In this document: positions 11,626-23,300 of the stretch, piece after piece
Position numbering within the stretch: position 1 is the first letter of the stretch
How the letters are laid out: every line of letters starts with the position of its first letter
NCBI RefSeq assembly: GCF_020382885.2
Contig: NC_058516.1
Location: 12,743,362-12,807,361, forward strand
Reading direction: 5' to 3'
From: Scatophagus argus
Taxonomy: Eukaryota; Chordata; Actinopteri; Scatophagidae
Length of the DNA: 64,000 nt
Position numbers and translations under genes: made by a program
The notes under the pieces: generated by a model
The model's input: the letters and a program-made list of their open reading frames with translations, nothing else
Database searches by the model: none
What the model was told of the DNA's origin: nothing

Positions 11626-11860
11626 TGTGTATGTACTTGTAATAACAGCTGAATTCATGACAGCCAGTGCTCGGATTCATCCTTCACAATTTTAAGAGAC
11701 TGTTTTCCCATTAATTAATTTGGCTATTGGTCCCTGGTAACAGGGTGGTGCCCCGATATTTATGTGTATTAAGTATACACTGATTTTACTTTAATGATTA
11801 TTCCCCATAATCATTGACTCTTTGCCAATAACCAAATTGCTCCTACTAAGTCGCACAACA

Positions 11861-13393
11861 CTCATATATTCATCCAAGCCAACAACATGCCTCTTAGACC
11901 CCATCCCTACCAAACTTCTCAAAGAAGCTTTACCCTTACTTAGCACCTGTCTATTAGACATGATCAATCTGTTCCTGATAACAGGCTATGTACCCCAGTC
12001 CTTTAAAATAGCTGTAGTCAAACCTCTCCTTAAAAAACACACACTTGATCCAGAGGTTTTAAGCAACTATAGACCAATATCTAACCTTCCATTTCTTTCC
12101 AAGATCTTTGAAAGAACAGTCGCCAATCAGTTATATGACTTTCTTCAAAATAATAACTTATTTGAAACTTTTCAATCTGGCTTTAGAGCTCATCATAGCA
12201 CAGAAATGGCATTGGTCAAAGTCACAAATGACCTCCTCCTGGCATCAGACAAGGGATTTATCTCTGTCCTTGTACTGTTAGACCTTAGTGCTGCATTTGA
12301 CACCATTGACCACTCTATATTACCGCACAGATTGGAACACCTAATTGGCATCAAAGGAACTGCATTAAGCTGGTTTCAGTCTTATTTATCAGATCGATTT
12401 CAATTTGTTCATGTTAATGATACATCGTCCACACTCACATAGGTTAGTCATGGAGTTCCCCAAGGTTCTGTCCTTGGGCCAATATTATTCAGCCTGTATA
12501 TGCTCCCCATTGGTGACATTATTAGGAAACACTCCATACATTTTCATTGTTATGCGGATGACACACAATTGTACTTATCAATGAAACCAGATGAAACAAA
12601 TCAGCTAGTCAAGCTTCAGGCATGTCTTAAAGACATAAAAACCTGGATGACCAGCAACTTCCTACTTCTAAATTCAGACAAAACCGAAGTTATTGTTCTG
12701 GGCCCCGAACACCATAGAAATAACTTATGCAGTGATATTGCATTGATAGATGGCTTAGCCGTGGCCTCAAGCTCCAATGTAAGAAATTTAGGAGTTATCT
12801 TTGACCAGGACATGTCCTTTAACTCGCACATAGCAAATATTTCAAAGACTGCATTCTTTCACCTCCGCAATATCGCAAAGATTAGGCACATCCTGAGTCA
12901 GAAAGATGCAGAAAAATTAGTCCATGCATTCATTACCTCTAGACTGGATTACTGTAACTCTCTTCTATCAGGCTGCCCCAGTAAATCCATAAAGACTCTC
13001 CAGCTAATCCAGAAAGCTGCAGCACGACTACTGACAAGAACCAGCATGAGAGACCATATTTCTCCTGTTCTGGCTTCTCTACATTGGCTACCTGTAAAAT
13101 TCAGGATAGATTTTAAAATTCTCCTCCTCACTTATAAAGCCCTGAACGGTCAGGCACCATCCTATCTTAAAGAGTTAATAGTACCCTATTATCCCACCAG
13201 AACTTTGCGTTCCCAAAATGCAGGGCTACTTGTGGTTCCTAGAGTCCTCAAAAGTAGATTGGGAACCAGAGCCTTTAGTTATCAAGCTCCTCTACTATGG
13301 AACCATCTTCCGGTTTCAGTCCGGGAGGCGGACACCCTCTCTATATTTAAGAGTAGACTAAAAACTTTCCTCTTTGATAAAGCTTATAGTTAG
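11861..13393 (+). pseudogene. CR1-like ORF2, reverse transcriptase half (one in-frame stop)
   Basis: Reverse transcriptase motifs run in order: '[14 protein letters not shown]', '[14 protein letters not shown]', '[15 protein letters not shown]', motif A '[13 protein letters not shown]', motif B '[13 protein letters not shown]', motif C YADD and the thumb motif 'NLGVIFD'. They lead to the conserved C-terminus '[10 protein letters not shown]'. One TAG at 12440-12442 interrupts the frame just before motif B; otherwise it is open. The endonuclease part lies upstream of the solo LTR and is mostly deleted. The length of this half is normal for the family. Confidence 0.88.
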
Positions 13394-14163
13394 GGCTGGC
13401 CTAGGCCGGCCCCTAGTTATGCTGCTATAGGCTTAGACTGCCGGGGGCCCTCCCATGACGCACTGAGCTCTTTCTTCCTCTCCCTCTCCTTCTGCACACA
13501 TTCATGTCCCATTAATGCATATTACTAACTCAACTTCTTCCCTGGAGTCCCTGTGCTTTCTTGTCCCGCAGATTCCTATCGATCATGACTGAACCTCCTG
13601 CTGCGGTCCTGCTGTCGTCCTGCTCAAAACCTACTGCAATTACTACTGTTTAGTCATAATCTGATTTAAATCTGTTACGACTCTGTACAGCTACTACCAT
13701 TATTGTTACTACCATTGTTATCAAAATCACCATAATACCTTCTGTATACTTCAATGTCATTATCATTATCTACATTCCGATACTTCTGGCATTATTACTG
13801 CTGCTATGCATCTCTGCTTGTGTGCTCCTTCTCTCACACCCCACCCCCTCTGCCTCTCTCCCTTGCTCTCTCTCTCGCTCTCCTGCTCTCTCTCTCTCTC
13901 TCTCTCCTTCTCTCTCAACCCAACCGGTCAAGGCAGATGGCCGCCCATCTTGAGCCGGGGTCTGCTCCGAGGTTTCTGCCTTCTAAAAGGCAGTTTTTCC
14001 TCGCCACTGTCTCCAAGTGCTTGCTCAAGGGGGAATGTTGGGCTCTCTCTATTTTACAATTTAATTAAAGAGTTTGGTCTAGACCTGCTGAAATTGGAAA
14101 GTGTCATGAGATAACTTTTGTTGTGAATTGGCGCTATATAAATAAACTGAATTGAATTGAAAA
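13394..14163 (+). mobile_element. CR1-like LINE copy 1, 3' untranslated region and tail
   Basis: It ends with 'GGCGCTATATAAATAAACTG' and short AATTG-type repeats, the typical 3' end of this LINE family. A CT-rich low-complexity run lies at about 13845-13915. Satellite B begins immediately after. Confidence 0.75.
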
Positions 14164-15219
14164 CTAAACTGAATTGAATCTGACGTCATAGTCATGTATA
14201 ACTTGGACAGTCTTTAATGGTCAAAGACATTTTCACAGATGGCTTTGAAGTGTCTGACATCATCATCACAAGTACCATTGAAGTTCAACAACAGTCAATG
14301 ACATTTTCACAGACGGCTTTGAAGTGTCTGAGATCATCATCACAAGAACAATTGAAGTAAAACAACAAAGACATTTTCACAGATCGCTTTGAAGTCTCTG
14401 ACATCATGATCACAATAAACATTCAAGTTAAATAACAGTCAATTACATTTTCACACATGGCTTTGAAGTCTCTGACATCGTGGATACCGAGGACTTTGAC
14501 GTTTTATGACAACGACTTTTTCACAGATGGAACTGAAGTCTCTGATTTCATATTCACCCATATCTTGGATGTTCTTGACATCCAAAGACATTTTCACAGA
14601 TGGCTTTGAAGTGTCTGACATCATCATCACAAGTACCATTCAAGTTCAACTACAGTCAACAACATTTTCACAGATTGCTTTGATGTGTTTGAGATGAACA
14701 TCACAAGTACCATTGAAGTGAAACAACAGTCAACAACATTTTCACAGATGGCTTTGAAGTCTATGACATCATCATCACAAAAACATTCAAGTTAAATAAC
14801 AGTCAAATACATTTTCACACATGGCTTTGAAGTCTCAGACATCATGGACACTGATAACTTTGACGTTTTATGACGACGACTTTTTCATAGATGGACGTGA
14901 AGTCTCAGATTTCATAGTCACCCATAACGTGGATGTACTTTACATCCAAAGACATTTTCACAGAACAGATGGCTTTGAAGTGTCTGACATCATCATCACA
15001 AGTACCATTGAAGTTCAACTACAGTCAACAACATTTTCACAGATTGCTTTGATGTGTTTGACATCATCATCACAAGTACCATTGAAGTTAAACAACAGTC
15101 AACAACATTTTCACAGATGGCTTTGAAGTGTCTGAGATCATCATCACAAGAACAATTGAAGTAAAACAACAAAGACATTTTCACAGATCGCTTTGAAGTC
15201 TCTGACATCATCATCACAA
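14164..15219. repeat. Satellite B, ~75-bp tandem repeat, first block
   Basis: The monomer is about 75 bp and centred on 'GACATTTTCACAGATGGCTT', 'GAAGTGTCTGACATCATCAT' and 'CACAAGTACCATTGAAGTT'. Spacing between successive GACATTTTCACAG landmarks is about 70-80 bp. Because 75 is a multiple of three, open frames persist through many monomers on both strands, but their products are simple repeats. The array continues at 18347-20330 and 23789-25957, so it was about 5.2 kb before transposons split it. Confidence 0.92.
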
Positions 15220-15500
15220 TGTTATGACCGGCTCAAAGTCACAACACATTAAGGTAAAATGATACTAGATCTGATGCAAGAAAAGCATATTTATTTACAT
15301 CAAAAGATAGTTAACACAAACAAAGGCTGGGATCCTGTGCCAGGGAGATGAGAGAGAGAGAGGGCGGAGAAAAGAGCCACTTATATAGGCCACACCCACA
15401 GCTTGATGCAGGTGCCCTGCATCATCTCTCAGGAAACTGCACCTAAAACACAGACAGACACACATACAAGGGACAGCAAAATATACAATGGCACGTAACA
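15220..15500 (-). mobile_element. 3' LTR of the Gmr1-like element
   Basis: Read on the minus strand it starts TGTTACG at 15500 and ends CATAACA at 15220, giving TGTTA/TAACA inverted ends over 281 bp. Directly upstream in element orientation is a purine tract, AAGGGAGGGGG (complement of 15501-15511), a good polypurine tract. Satellite B abuts the outer end at 15219. The 5' LTR, gag and protease are missing. Confidence 0.8.
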
Positions 15501-15543
15501 CCCCCTCCCTTAAGATGACAGCCCTGCTGTCAGCATCAACCTC

Positions 15544-18340
15544 CTAGGTTACGCGAGAGAGGGCATCAGCAACAACATTATCGCACCCCTTCTTGTGCCG
15601 AATCTCTATATTAAAGTTCTGGGCCATAAGAGCCCGCCGCATGAGCCGTTGGTTGTGGTTGTACATGCGGCTTAGAAAGACTAGAGGGTTGTGATCAGTA
15701 AAGATCAACACCGGCTGTGGTGTTGAGCCAACGTAAGCCTCAAAATGTTGGAGGGCCCAAAGCATGGCTAAAGCTTCTTTTTCAATAATGCTGTACCTAA
15801 AAAAAAATAACAAACAGGGTGATCAATACCCGAGGAATCCTCCTGCAGCAGTACAGCACCAGCACCAGTTCCGCTTGCATCAACCTCTAACTTAAATGGC
15901 ACTGCAAAATTAGGAGCCGACAACACTGAAGAAGAGCTGAGAAAAGCTTTCACGGACTGAAAAGCCAGCTCACAATTGGTGTCCCACAATAGATCCTTGG
16001 TGGGGCTAAGGAGATCAGTCAAAGGAGACACAATGGCAGCAAAATTACGGCAGAACCCTCTATAATAACCAGCTAGCCCAAGGAAGCGACGCAGTTCCCG
16101 CTTAGTGGTGGGAACAGGGAACTCAGCAATAGCTGTTATTTTGGCATCTACTGGCCGCACTTGTCCCTGACCAACCTTCTTGCCAAGATAAGTGATGGTG
16201 GCCTTGGCAAACTCACATTTTGCTAGATTCAGGGTGAGGGATGCATCCTGCAGGCACTGAAACACAACAGACAAGGTTTCCACGTGGGATTGCCAGTCAG
16301 CAGAATAGACCACCACATCATCAAGATAGGCTTCACAGTTTGCCACACCAGACAGCACTATTTGCATAAGGCGCTGAAAGGTGGCAGGGGCATTGCGCAT
16401 ACCAAATGCCATGACCGTGTACTGCATGAAACTATCTGGTGTCACAAATGCAGAAATCTCAGATGCACGTGGCGTTAAAGGTACCTGCCAGTAGCCCTTT
16501 AACAGGTCCAGCTTGGTGACGTAGCGAGCAGCTCCAACTCTATCGATGCAATCTTCTATGCGAGGAAGAGGAAAAGAGTCTGGTTTGGTTACAGCATTAG
16601 GTTTCCGGAAATCAGTACAAAAGCGTGATGTTCCATCAGACTTTGGTACTAATAAACATGGAGAGCTCCAGGCACTAGAGCTGGGAACAGCCAGGTCATG
16701 CTGTTGCAAGTACTCAACCTCTTTTTGCATTTGAGCTCTTTTGGTGGGATTCACACGGTAGGCATGCTGCTTAATAGGAGGACAGTCACCAACATCAATG
16801 TCATCCTGTAACACTGTGGTTTGGGTCGGTACATCTGAGAACAGCATGTGATTACTTTCAATTAACTTGAGGATGTCACTCTTATCTGTCCCAGAAAGAT
16901 GACACAAGTAATTCTCCAAATCACTCAACACTTGGGAGTTTGACAGCCGAGCACACAGAACAGGATCATCTTGCATCACTAGATCATCATCCTGAGGAGA
17001 ATAACATGGCAGTACTGCTGTTAAAGCTACAGGCAACCCCTTAGCTGGAGGGGAATGGGTAGTTTCATTGAGCCGGGCACAGTAGGGCTTGAGCATGTTC
17101 ACATGACATACACGAGTTTTTCGTCTCCTATCAGGAGTACGGATAACATAATCTGTTTCACTCAGTTTCTTTTCAATTACATAAGGGCCAGTAAACTTGG
17201 CCTGAAGCACTGAACCAGAAATAGGAAGAAAAACCAGCACAGGATCTTCAGGTTTAAAACTGCGTCTAACAGCACTCTTATCAAAGTGAGCCTTCATTTT
17301 AGATTGGGAGCCAGACAGTGATTCTTTCGCTACCTCACAGGCATGATGAAGACGTTCTCTGAAAGAACTGACATAGTCCAGCACGTTTTGGACAGGAGAA
17401 GTAACCCCCGTCAGCTGCTCACGCAACAACTTCAACGGTCCACGAACTGTGTGGCCAAATACCAATTCTGCAGGACTGAAACCCAGTGACTACTGAACAG
17501 TCTCTCGAACAGCAAAAAGCAGGAATGGTATACCTTCATCCCATTCCTTACCAGTTTCAAGACAGTAAGCACGCAACATTGTCTTCAGGGTCTGGTGGAA
17601 GCGCTCTAGTGCCCCCTGGCTCTCTGGGTGGTAGGCACTGGAGACCTGATGTTTCACAGCCAACTCTTCCAACACCTGAGAAAACACTTTCGACATAAAG
17701 TTAGTACCCTGGTCTGTTTGAATTACCTTTGGCAACCCAAAAGTGGTACAGAATTTCATCAGTTCTTTTACTACCACCTTAGCTTTAAGAGAACGCAGTG
17801 GGATTGCCTCAGGGTATCGAGTTGCAGCACACATTAAGGTCAAGAGAAACTGGTGACCAGATTTTGACTTGGGTAACGGGCCAACACAATCTATGAGGAG
17901 TCTCTCAAAGGGCTCCCCCATCACAGGTATAGGATGAAGTGGAGCCTGTGGGATCACTTGGTTTGGTTTCCCAACCAACTGGCATGTATGACATGAGTGG
18001 CAATATTGGGAAACATCACGTTTCAAACCAGGCCAGAAGAAATGCTTTAATATGCGATAGTAAGTTTTAGCTATCCCTAGATGACCAGACAAAACATTAT
18101 CATGAGCTAAGCTCAATATCTGTGCCCGGTAACCAGCAGGGACAACAATCTGATGTACATCATTACACTCACTGTCATCAGCTGAAGGAGCCCACTTGCG
18201 CATGAGGATACCATCCTCCCAGTAGTAAGCCACCCGAGAGGCACCCATCTCATCTTTAGGCAATGCTGCTGCTACACACTTAGCCAAGGAAGGATCGGCC
18301 TTCTGAGCCTCTACCAACTGCTCCCTGCCAACCTTTAACT
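15544..18340 (-). pseudogene. Gmr1-like Ty3/Gypsy pol fragment: integrase, then RT and RNase H
   Basis: In minus-strand order the integrase comes first. It shows the HHCC finger (H..GH, then CHSCHTC), the DDE core 'LIDCVGPL', 'IQTDQGTNF' and 'LERFHQTL', and an integrase C-terminal block ending 'VCHVNMLKPY'. The reverse transcriptase follows ('CTDFRKPNAVT', 'TKLDLLKGYWQVPL', YLDD), then RNase H ('LEVDASGTGAGAVL', 'FTDHNPLVF', 'NVVADALSR'). This integrase-before-RT order is known from Gmr1-type Ty3/Gypsy elements. An in-frame TAG lies at 17490-17492. A frame change with a short deletion near 15800 separates RNase H. The 5' end is lost at about 18346, inside the integrase leader. Confidence 0.9.
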
Positions 18341-18346
18341 TTTGAA

Positions 18347-20330
18347 GTGTCTGACTTCATAGTCATGTATAATTTGGACAGTCTTTAATAGTCAAAGACA
18401 TTTTCACAGATGGCTTTAAAGTCGGCTTTGAAGTGTCTGAGATCATCATCACAAGAACAATTGAAGTAAAACAACAAAGACATTTTCACAGATCGCTTTG
18501 AAGTCTCTGACATCATCATCACAAAAACATTCAAGTTAAACAACAGTCAAATGCATTTTCAGAATCAGAATCAGAATCAGAATCAGCTTTATTTGCCAAG
18601 TATGTGTGACCATACAAGGAATTTGACTCCGGATTTTTCTCTGTCCTGTGCACCATACAAAATACAAAATAGCAATAATAATAATAAAATGAAGAATAAA
18701 ATATTTACAAGAAAAAACTTGGATGGTCTATAACAGAAAAGACATTGTCACAGATTGCATTGAAGTGTCTGACATCATCATCACCAATAACATTGAATTT
18801 CTATACCAGTCAACGACATTCTCACAGATGGCTTTGAAGTGTCTGACTTCATAGTCACTTACGACTTGGATGGTCTATAACAGAAAAGACATTTTCACAG
18901 ATGGCTTTGAAGTGTCTGAGATCATCATCACAAGTAACATTGAAGTTCAACTACAGTCAACAACATTTTCACAGATTGCTTTGATGTGTTTGAGATTAAC
19001 ATCACAAGTACCATTGAAGTTAAACAACAGTCAACAACATTTTCACAGATGGCTTTGAAGTCTCTGACTTCATCGTCACCCATAACTTGAACGTTCTATA
19101 ACAGTCAACGACATTTTAACACATGGCTCTGAAGTCTCTTACTTAATAGTCACTCATAACTTGGACGTTCTTGACATCTGAAGCCATTTTCACAGATTGC
19201 TTTGAAGTCTCTGACATCACCATTACCAATGAGTTTGAATTTCTATGACAGTCAAAGACATTTTCACAGATGGCTTTGAAGACTCTTACTTCATCATCAC
19301 CCATAACTTGAACCTTCTATAACAGTCAACGACATTTTAACACATGGCTTTGGAGTCTCTGTTATCATCATCACAAATAACATTGAAGTTAAATCACAGT
19401 CAAATACATTTTCACAGATCGCTCTGAAGTCTCTGACATCATGGACACCGATAACTTTGACGTTTTATGACGACAACTTTTTCACAGATGGAACTGAAAT
19501 CTCTGACTTCATAGTCACCCATAACTTGGACGTTCTTGACATCTGAAGCCATTTTCACAGATTGCATTGAAGTTTCTGACATCACCATTACGAATAAGTT
19601 TGAATTTCTATGACAGTCTAAGACATTGTCACAGATTGCATTGAAGTCTCAGACATCATCATCACCAATAACATTGAATTTCTATACCAGTCAACGACAT
19701 TCTCACAGATGGCTTTGAAGTTTCCGACTTCATAGTCACTTACGACTTGGATGGTCTATAACAGAAAAGACATTTTCACAGATGGCTTTGAAATGTCTGA
19801 GATCATCATCACAAGTAACATTGAAGTTAAACAACAGCCAACAACATTTTCACACATGGCTTTGATGTGTTTGAGTTCATCATCACAAGAACAATTGAAG
19901 TAAAACAACAAAGACACTTTCACAGATGGCTTTGAAGTCTCTGACATCATCATCACAAAAATATTCAAGTTAAACAACAGTCAAATGCATTTTCGCACAT
20001 GGCTTTGAAGTCTCTGACATCGTGGATACAGATGACTTTGACGTTTTATGACAACGACTTTTTCACAGATGGATCTGAAGTCTCTGACTTCATATTCACC
20101 CATATCTTGGATGTTCTTGACATCCAAAGACATTTTCACAGATGGCTTTGAAGTGTCTGACTTCATAGTCACTTACGACTTGGACGGTCTATAACAGTCA
20201 AAGACATTTTCACACATGGCTTTGAAGTGTTTGAGATCATCATCACAAGTACCATTGAAGTTAAACAACAGTCAACAACATTTTCACACATGGCTTTGAA
20301 GTCTCTGACTTCATCGTCACCCATAACTTG
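18347..20330. repeat. Satellite B, second block
   Basis: The ~75-bp monomers match 14164-15219, with variants carrying 'CATAACTTGGACGTTCT' and 'GATGACTTTGACGTTTTATG'. The block resumes mid-monomer after the Gmr1-like fragment and is interrupted by a LINE tail at 18557-18716. It ends at the tail of the L2 element at 20331. Confidence 0.9.
18557..18716 (-). mobile_element. L2-type LINE 3' end, severely 5'-truncated
   Basis: Four GAATCA repeats are followed by 'GCTTTATTTGCCAAGTATG' and 'AAGGAATTTGACTCCGG', matching the 3' end of the L2 copy at 48157-50365 almost base for base. Only about 160 bp inserted, with no coding sequence. Satellite B continues on both sides. Confidence 0.85.
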
Positions 20331-23300
20331 AATCAGAATCAGAATCAGAATTCCTTTATTTATCCCTGGAGGGAAATTCTTGTTTTTACAGACATTGCAC
20401 ATGCAGTATTCTCGACCAAGAAAGGAGAAAAGTGCAGAGTATTAAAAATAGGATAAACTTAATAAAGATAGGATAAACAAAACTAAAATCTCAAAGTACA
20501 GGTATTTACAAAAAACTGTATTCCAATTTTTATGAAAATTTAAAATACAGGTATGTACATGTGTAAAAAGCCAATATGTACATTGTATATATACAATGAG
20601 TGTGTCCGTCACAGTGCTGAGTTTAACAGTTTGATGGCGACAGGCAGGAATGATTTCCTGTGTCGCTCTGTGGTGCATCGTGGCAGTATGAGTCTGTTGC
20701 TGAACGAGCTCCTGTAGCCAATCAGCACATTGTGGAGAGGGTGAGAGGGAAAGTCCAGTATAGTTCTTATTTTGGACAACATCCTCCTCTCAGACACCAC
20801 TGTCAGAGAGTCCAGTTCCTCTCCCACAACATGGCTGGCCTTCTTGATGATTCTATTGAGTCTGTTAGTGTCCCTCACCCTCAGGCAGCTGCCCCAGCAG
20901 GCAACAGCATATGTGATGGCACTGGACACCACCAACTCATAGAACATCCTCAGCATCGTCCTGCAGATGTTGAAGAACCTCAGCCGCCTCAGAAAGTAGA
21001 GGCGGCTCTGGCCCTTTCTGTAGACCATGTCCACGTTCTTGCACCAGTCCAGCTTGTGGTCTAAGTACACCCCCAGGTATTTGTACTCCTCCACCACCTC
21101 CACAGTGTCCCCTTGAATGTTGATAGGGGTCACTGGAGCCTTAGTCCTCCTCAGGTCCACCACCAGTTCTTTGGTCTTTGTCACATTGAGCTGTAGGTGG
21201 TTTTTCCCGCTCCATGTGACAAAGTTGTCCACTACCGTCCTGTACTCTCTCTCATCCCCCCCAGTAATACACCCAACCACTGCAGAGTCATCAGAAAATT
21301 TCTGAAGATGGCAGGACTCTGTGCAGTGTGTAAAGTCTGTGGTGTAGATAGTGAAGAGGAAGGGAGAGAGGACAGTCCCCTGTGGAGCCCCGGTGTTGCT
21401 GATCACTTCATCTGACAGGCAGCACTTCAGGCGTACATACTGCGGTCTGCCCGTCAGATAGTCTGCGATCCAGGACACCAGTGGGGCATCCACCCGCATC
21501 GCTGTCAGCTTCTCAGCCAGCAGAGCCGGCCTGATGGTGTCAAACGCACTCGAGAAATCGAAGAACGTGATTCTCACAGTGCTTGCCGGCTTGTCCAGGT
21601 GAGTGTAGACTCTGTTCAGCAGGTAGATGATGGCATCGTCCACTCCAAGGCGGGGCTGGTAGGCGAACTGAAGGGGATCCTGAAGCGGTTGGACCATGGG
21701 CCTGAGCTGCTCCAGGACGAGTCTTTCCAGGGTCTTCATGATGTGTGACGTCAGAGCCACAGGCCTGTAGTCCTTGGGGTCGCTGGGACGCGGCGTCTTC
21801 AGGACAGGAACGAGGCATGACGTCTTCCACACCACGGGGACCCTCTGAAGACTCAGACTCAGGTTGAAGACATGATGGAGTACTCCGCTTAGCTGGGGGG
21901 CACAGGCTTTCAGGACCCTGGGGCTCACACCATCTGGGCCTGCAGCTTTGCCTGCACGGAGTCTCTGCAGCTGTCTTCTCACCTGGTCAGCTGTGAAGGT
22001 CATCGTTGGGGTGATGGGTGGGGGAGGAGTGCTTGTGGTACCCAGGTGAGAGTGGTCCACCCAGGCTTCTGGGGACGAGGTGTGAGCGAGGCCATCCAGA
22101 TGGAATGTGGGGGGAGGGAGAGAGGCTGGAGTGGCTGGTTGCTGCAGCCGTATTGCTGAGGAGTCGTTTGAAGTGTGAATTGGGGTCCCTGTGTCGAATC
22201 TGTTAAAGAACTGATTCAGCTCATTCGCCCGTTCCACACTGCCATCAACTCCTCCGCTGTTTGGCCCGTAACCTGTGATGGTCCTCATGCCACTCCACAC
22301 CTCTCTCATGTTGTTCTGCTGGAGTTTCCACTCCAGCTTCCTCCGGTACCTCTCCTTTGCCTCCTTGATCTTTATTCTCAGGGTGCGCTGGATAGCTCTC
22401 ACCTCCTCCCTATTGCCTGCTCTGAAAGCCCTCTTCTTGTTGTTGAGGATGGCTTTGATGTCCTTGGTTACCCACGGCTTGTTGTTGGGGTAACACTTTA
22501 CAGTTTTGGTTGGGACAATGGTGTCCACACAGAAGTTTATGTAGGCAGTGATGCACTCAGTGAGCCCATCAATGTCCTGGCCGTGGGGCTCACAGAGTGC
22601 CTGCCAGTCTGTCACCTCAAAACAGCCCTGGAGTGTCTCATTCGCCTCGACTGTCCATCTCCTCACAGTCCTTGAAGTTGTGGGCAGACGCTTTACGAGA
22701 GGCACATAGCAGGGGGAGAGGTGGATCAGGTTGTGATCTGACCTGCCTAGTGGGGGGAGGGGGGAAGAGCTGTAACAATCCTTTGCATTAGCATACAGCA
22801 GATCTATTGTTCTTCCCTCTCTGGTAGGACAGTTCACAAACTGGGTGAAAGTGGGGAGTGTTTTGTCCAGGTTAGTATGGTTGAAATCACCCGAGATTGC
22901 AATGAATGCACTCGGGTGCTGAGTCTGTATCCGGGCTATTGCAGAGTGAATAGTGTCAGATGTCCTGCTGGGGTTTGCAGAGGGGGGAACATAAACAGTT
23001 ACCATGACAACATGTGAAAACTCCCTGGGCAAGTAATATGGACGTAGTCCAACGGCACAAAGTTCCACATCCGGGCTGCAGATGCGCTCCTTCACCGTGA
23101 TGTGAGCTGGATTACACCACCGGTTGTTAACAAGCACGGCAAGCCCTCCCCCTTTGTGCTTACCGCTGGTAGCGCAGTCTCTGTCCGCACGGACCGTATG
23201 GAAGCCCGTTACCGTCACATTGTCGTCGGGTATGTCCTGGTGCAGCCATGTCTCCGTAAAGCACATCAAACTGCACTCCCGGTATTCCCTCTGACTCTGC

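Larger units (their letters stand above)
9968..11860 (+). mobile_element. Solo LTR, 1.9 kb, with 4-bp target duplication
   Basis: It begins TGTTGGGA and ends GCACAACA, giving TGTTG/CAACA inverted ends. It is flanked by CTCA at 9964-9967 and 11861-11864. Removing it and one CTCA rejoins the LINE reading frame between 'HQLYSL' and 'YSSKPTTC'. No gag, pol or second LTR is present. Inside are the CRE/TATA pair near the 5' end, a GTAAGA donor-like site near 10631, a CA microsatellite near 11412-11433 and AATAAA at 11583-11588. The size is large for a fish LTR. The family (Gypsy, BEL or endogenous retrovirus) cannot be told without an internal region. Confidence 0.85.
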
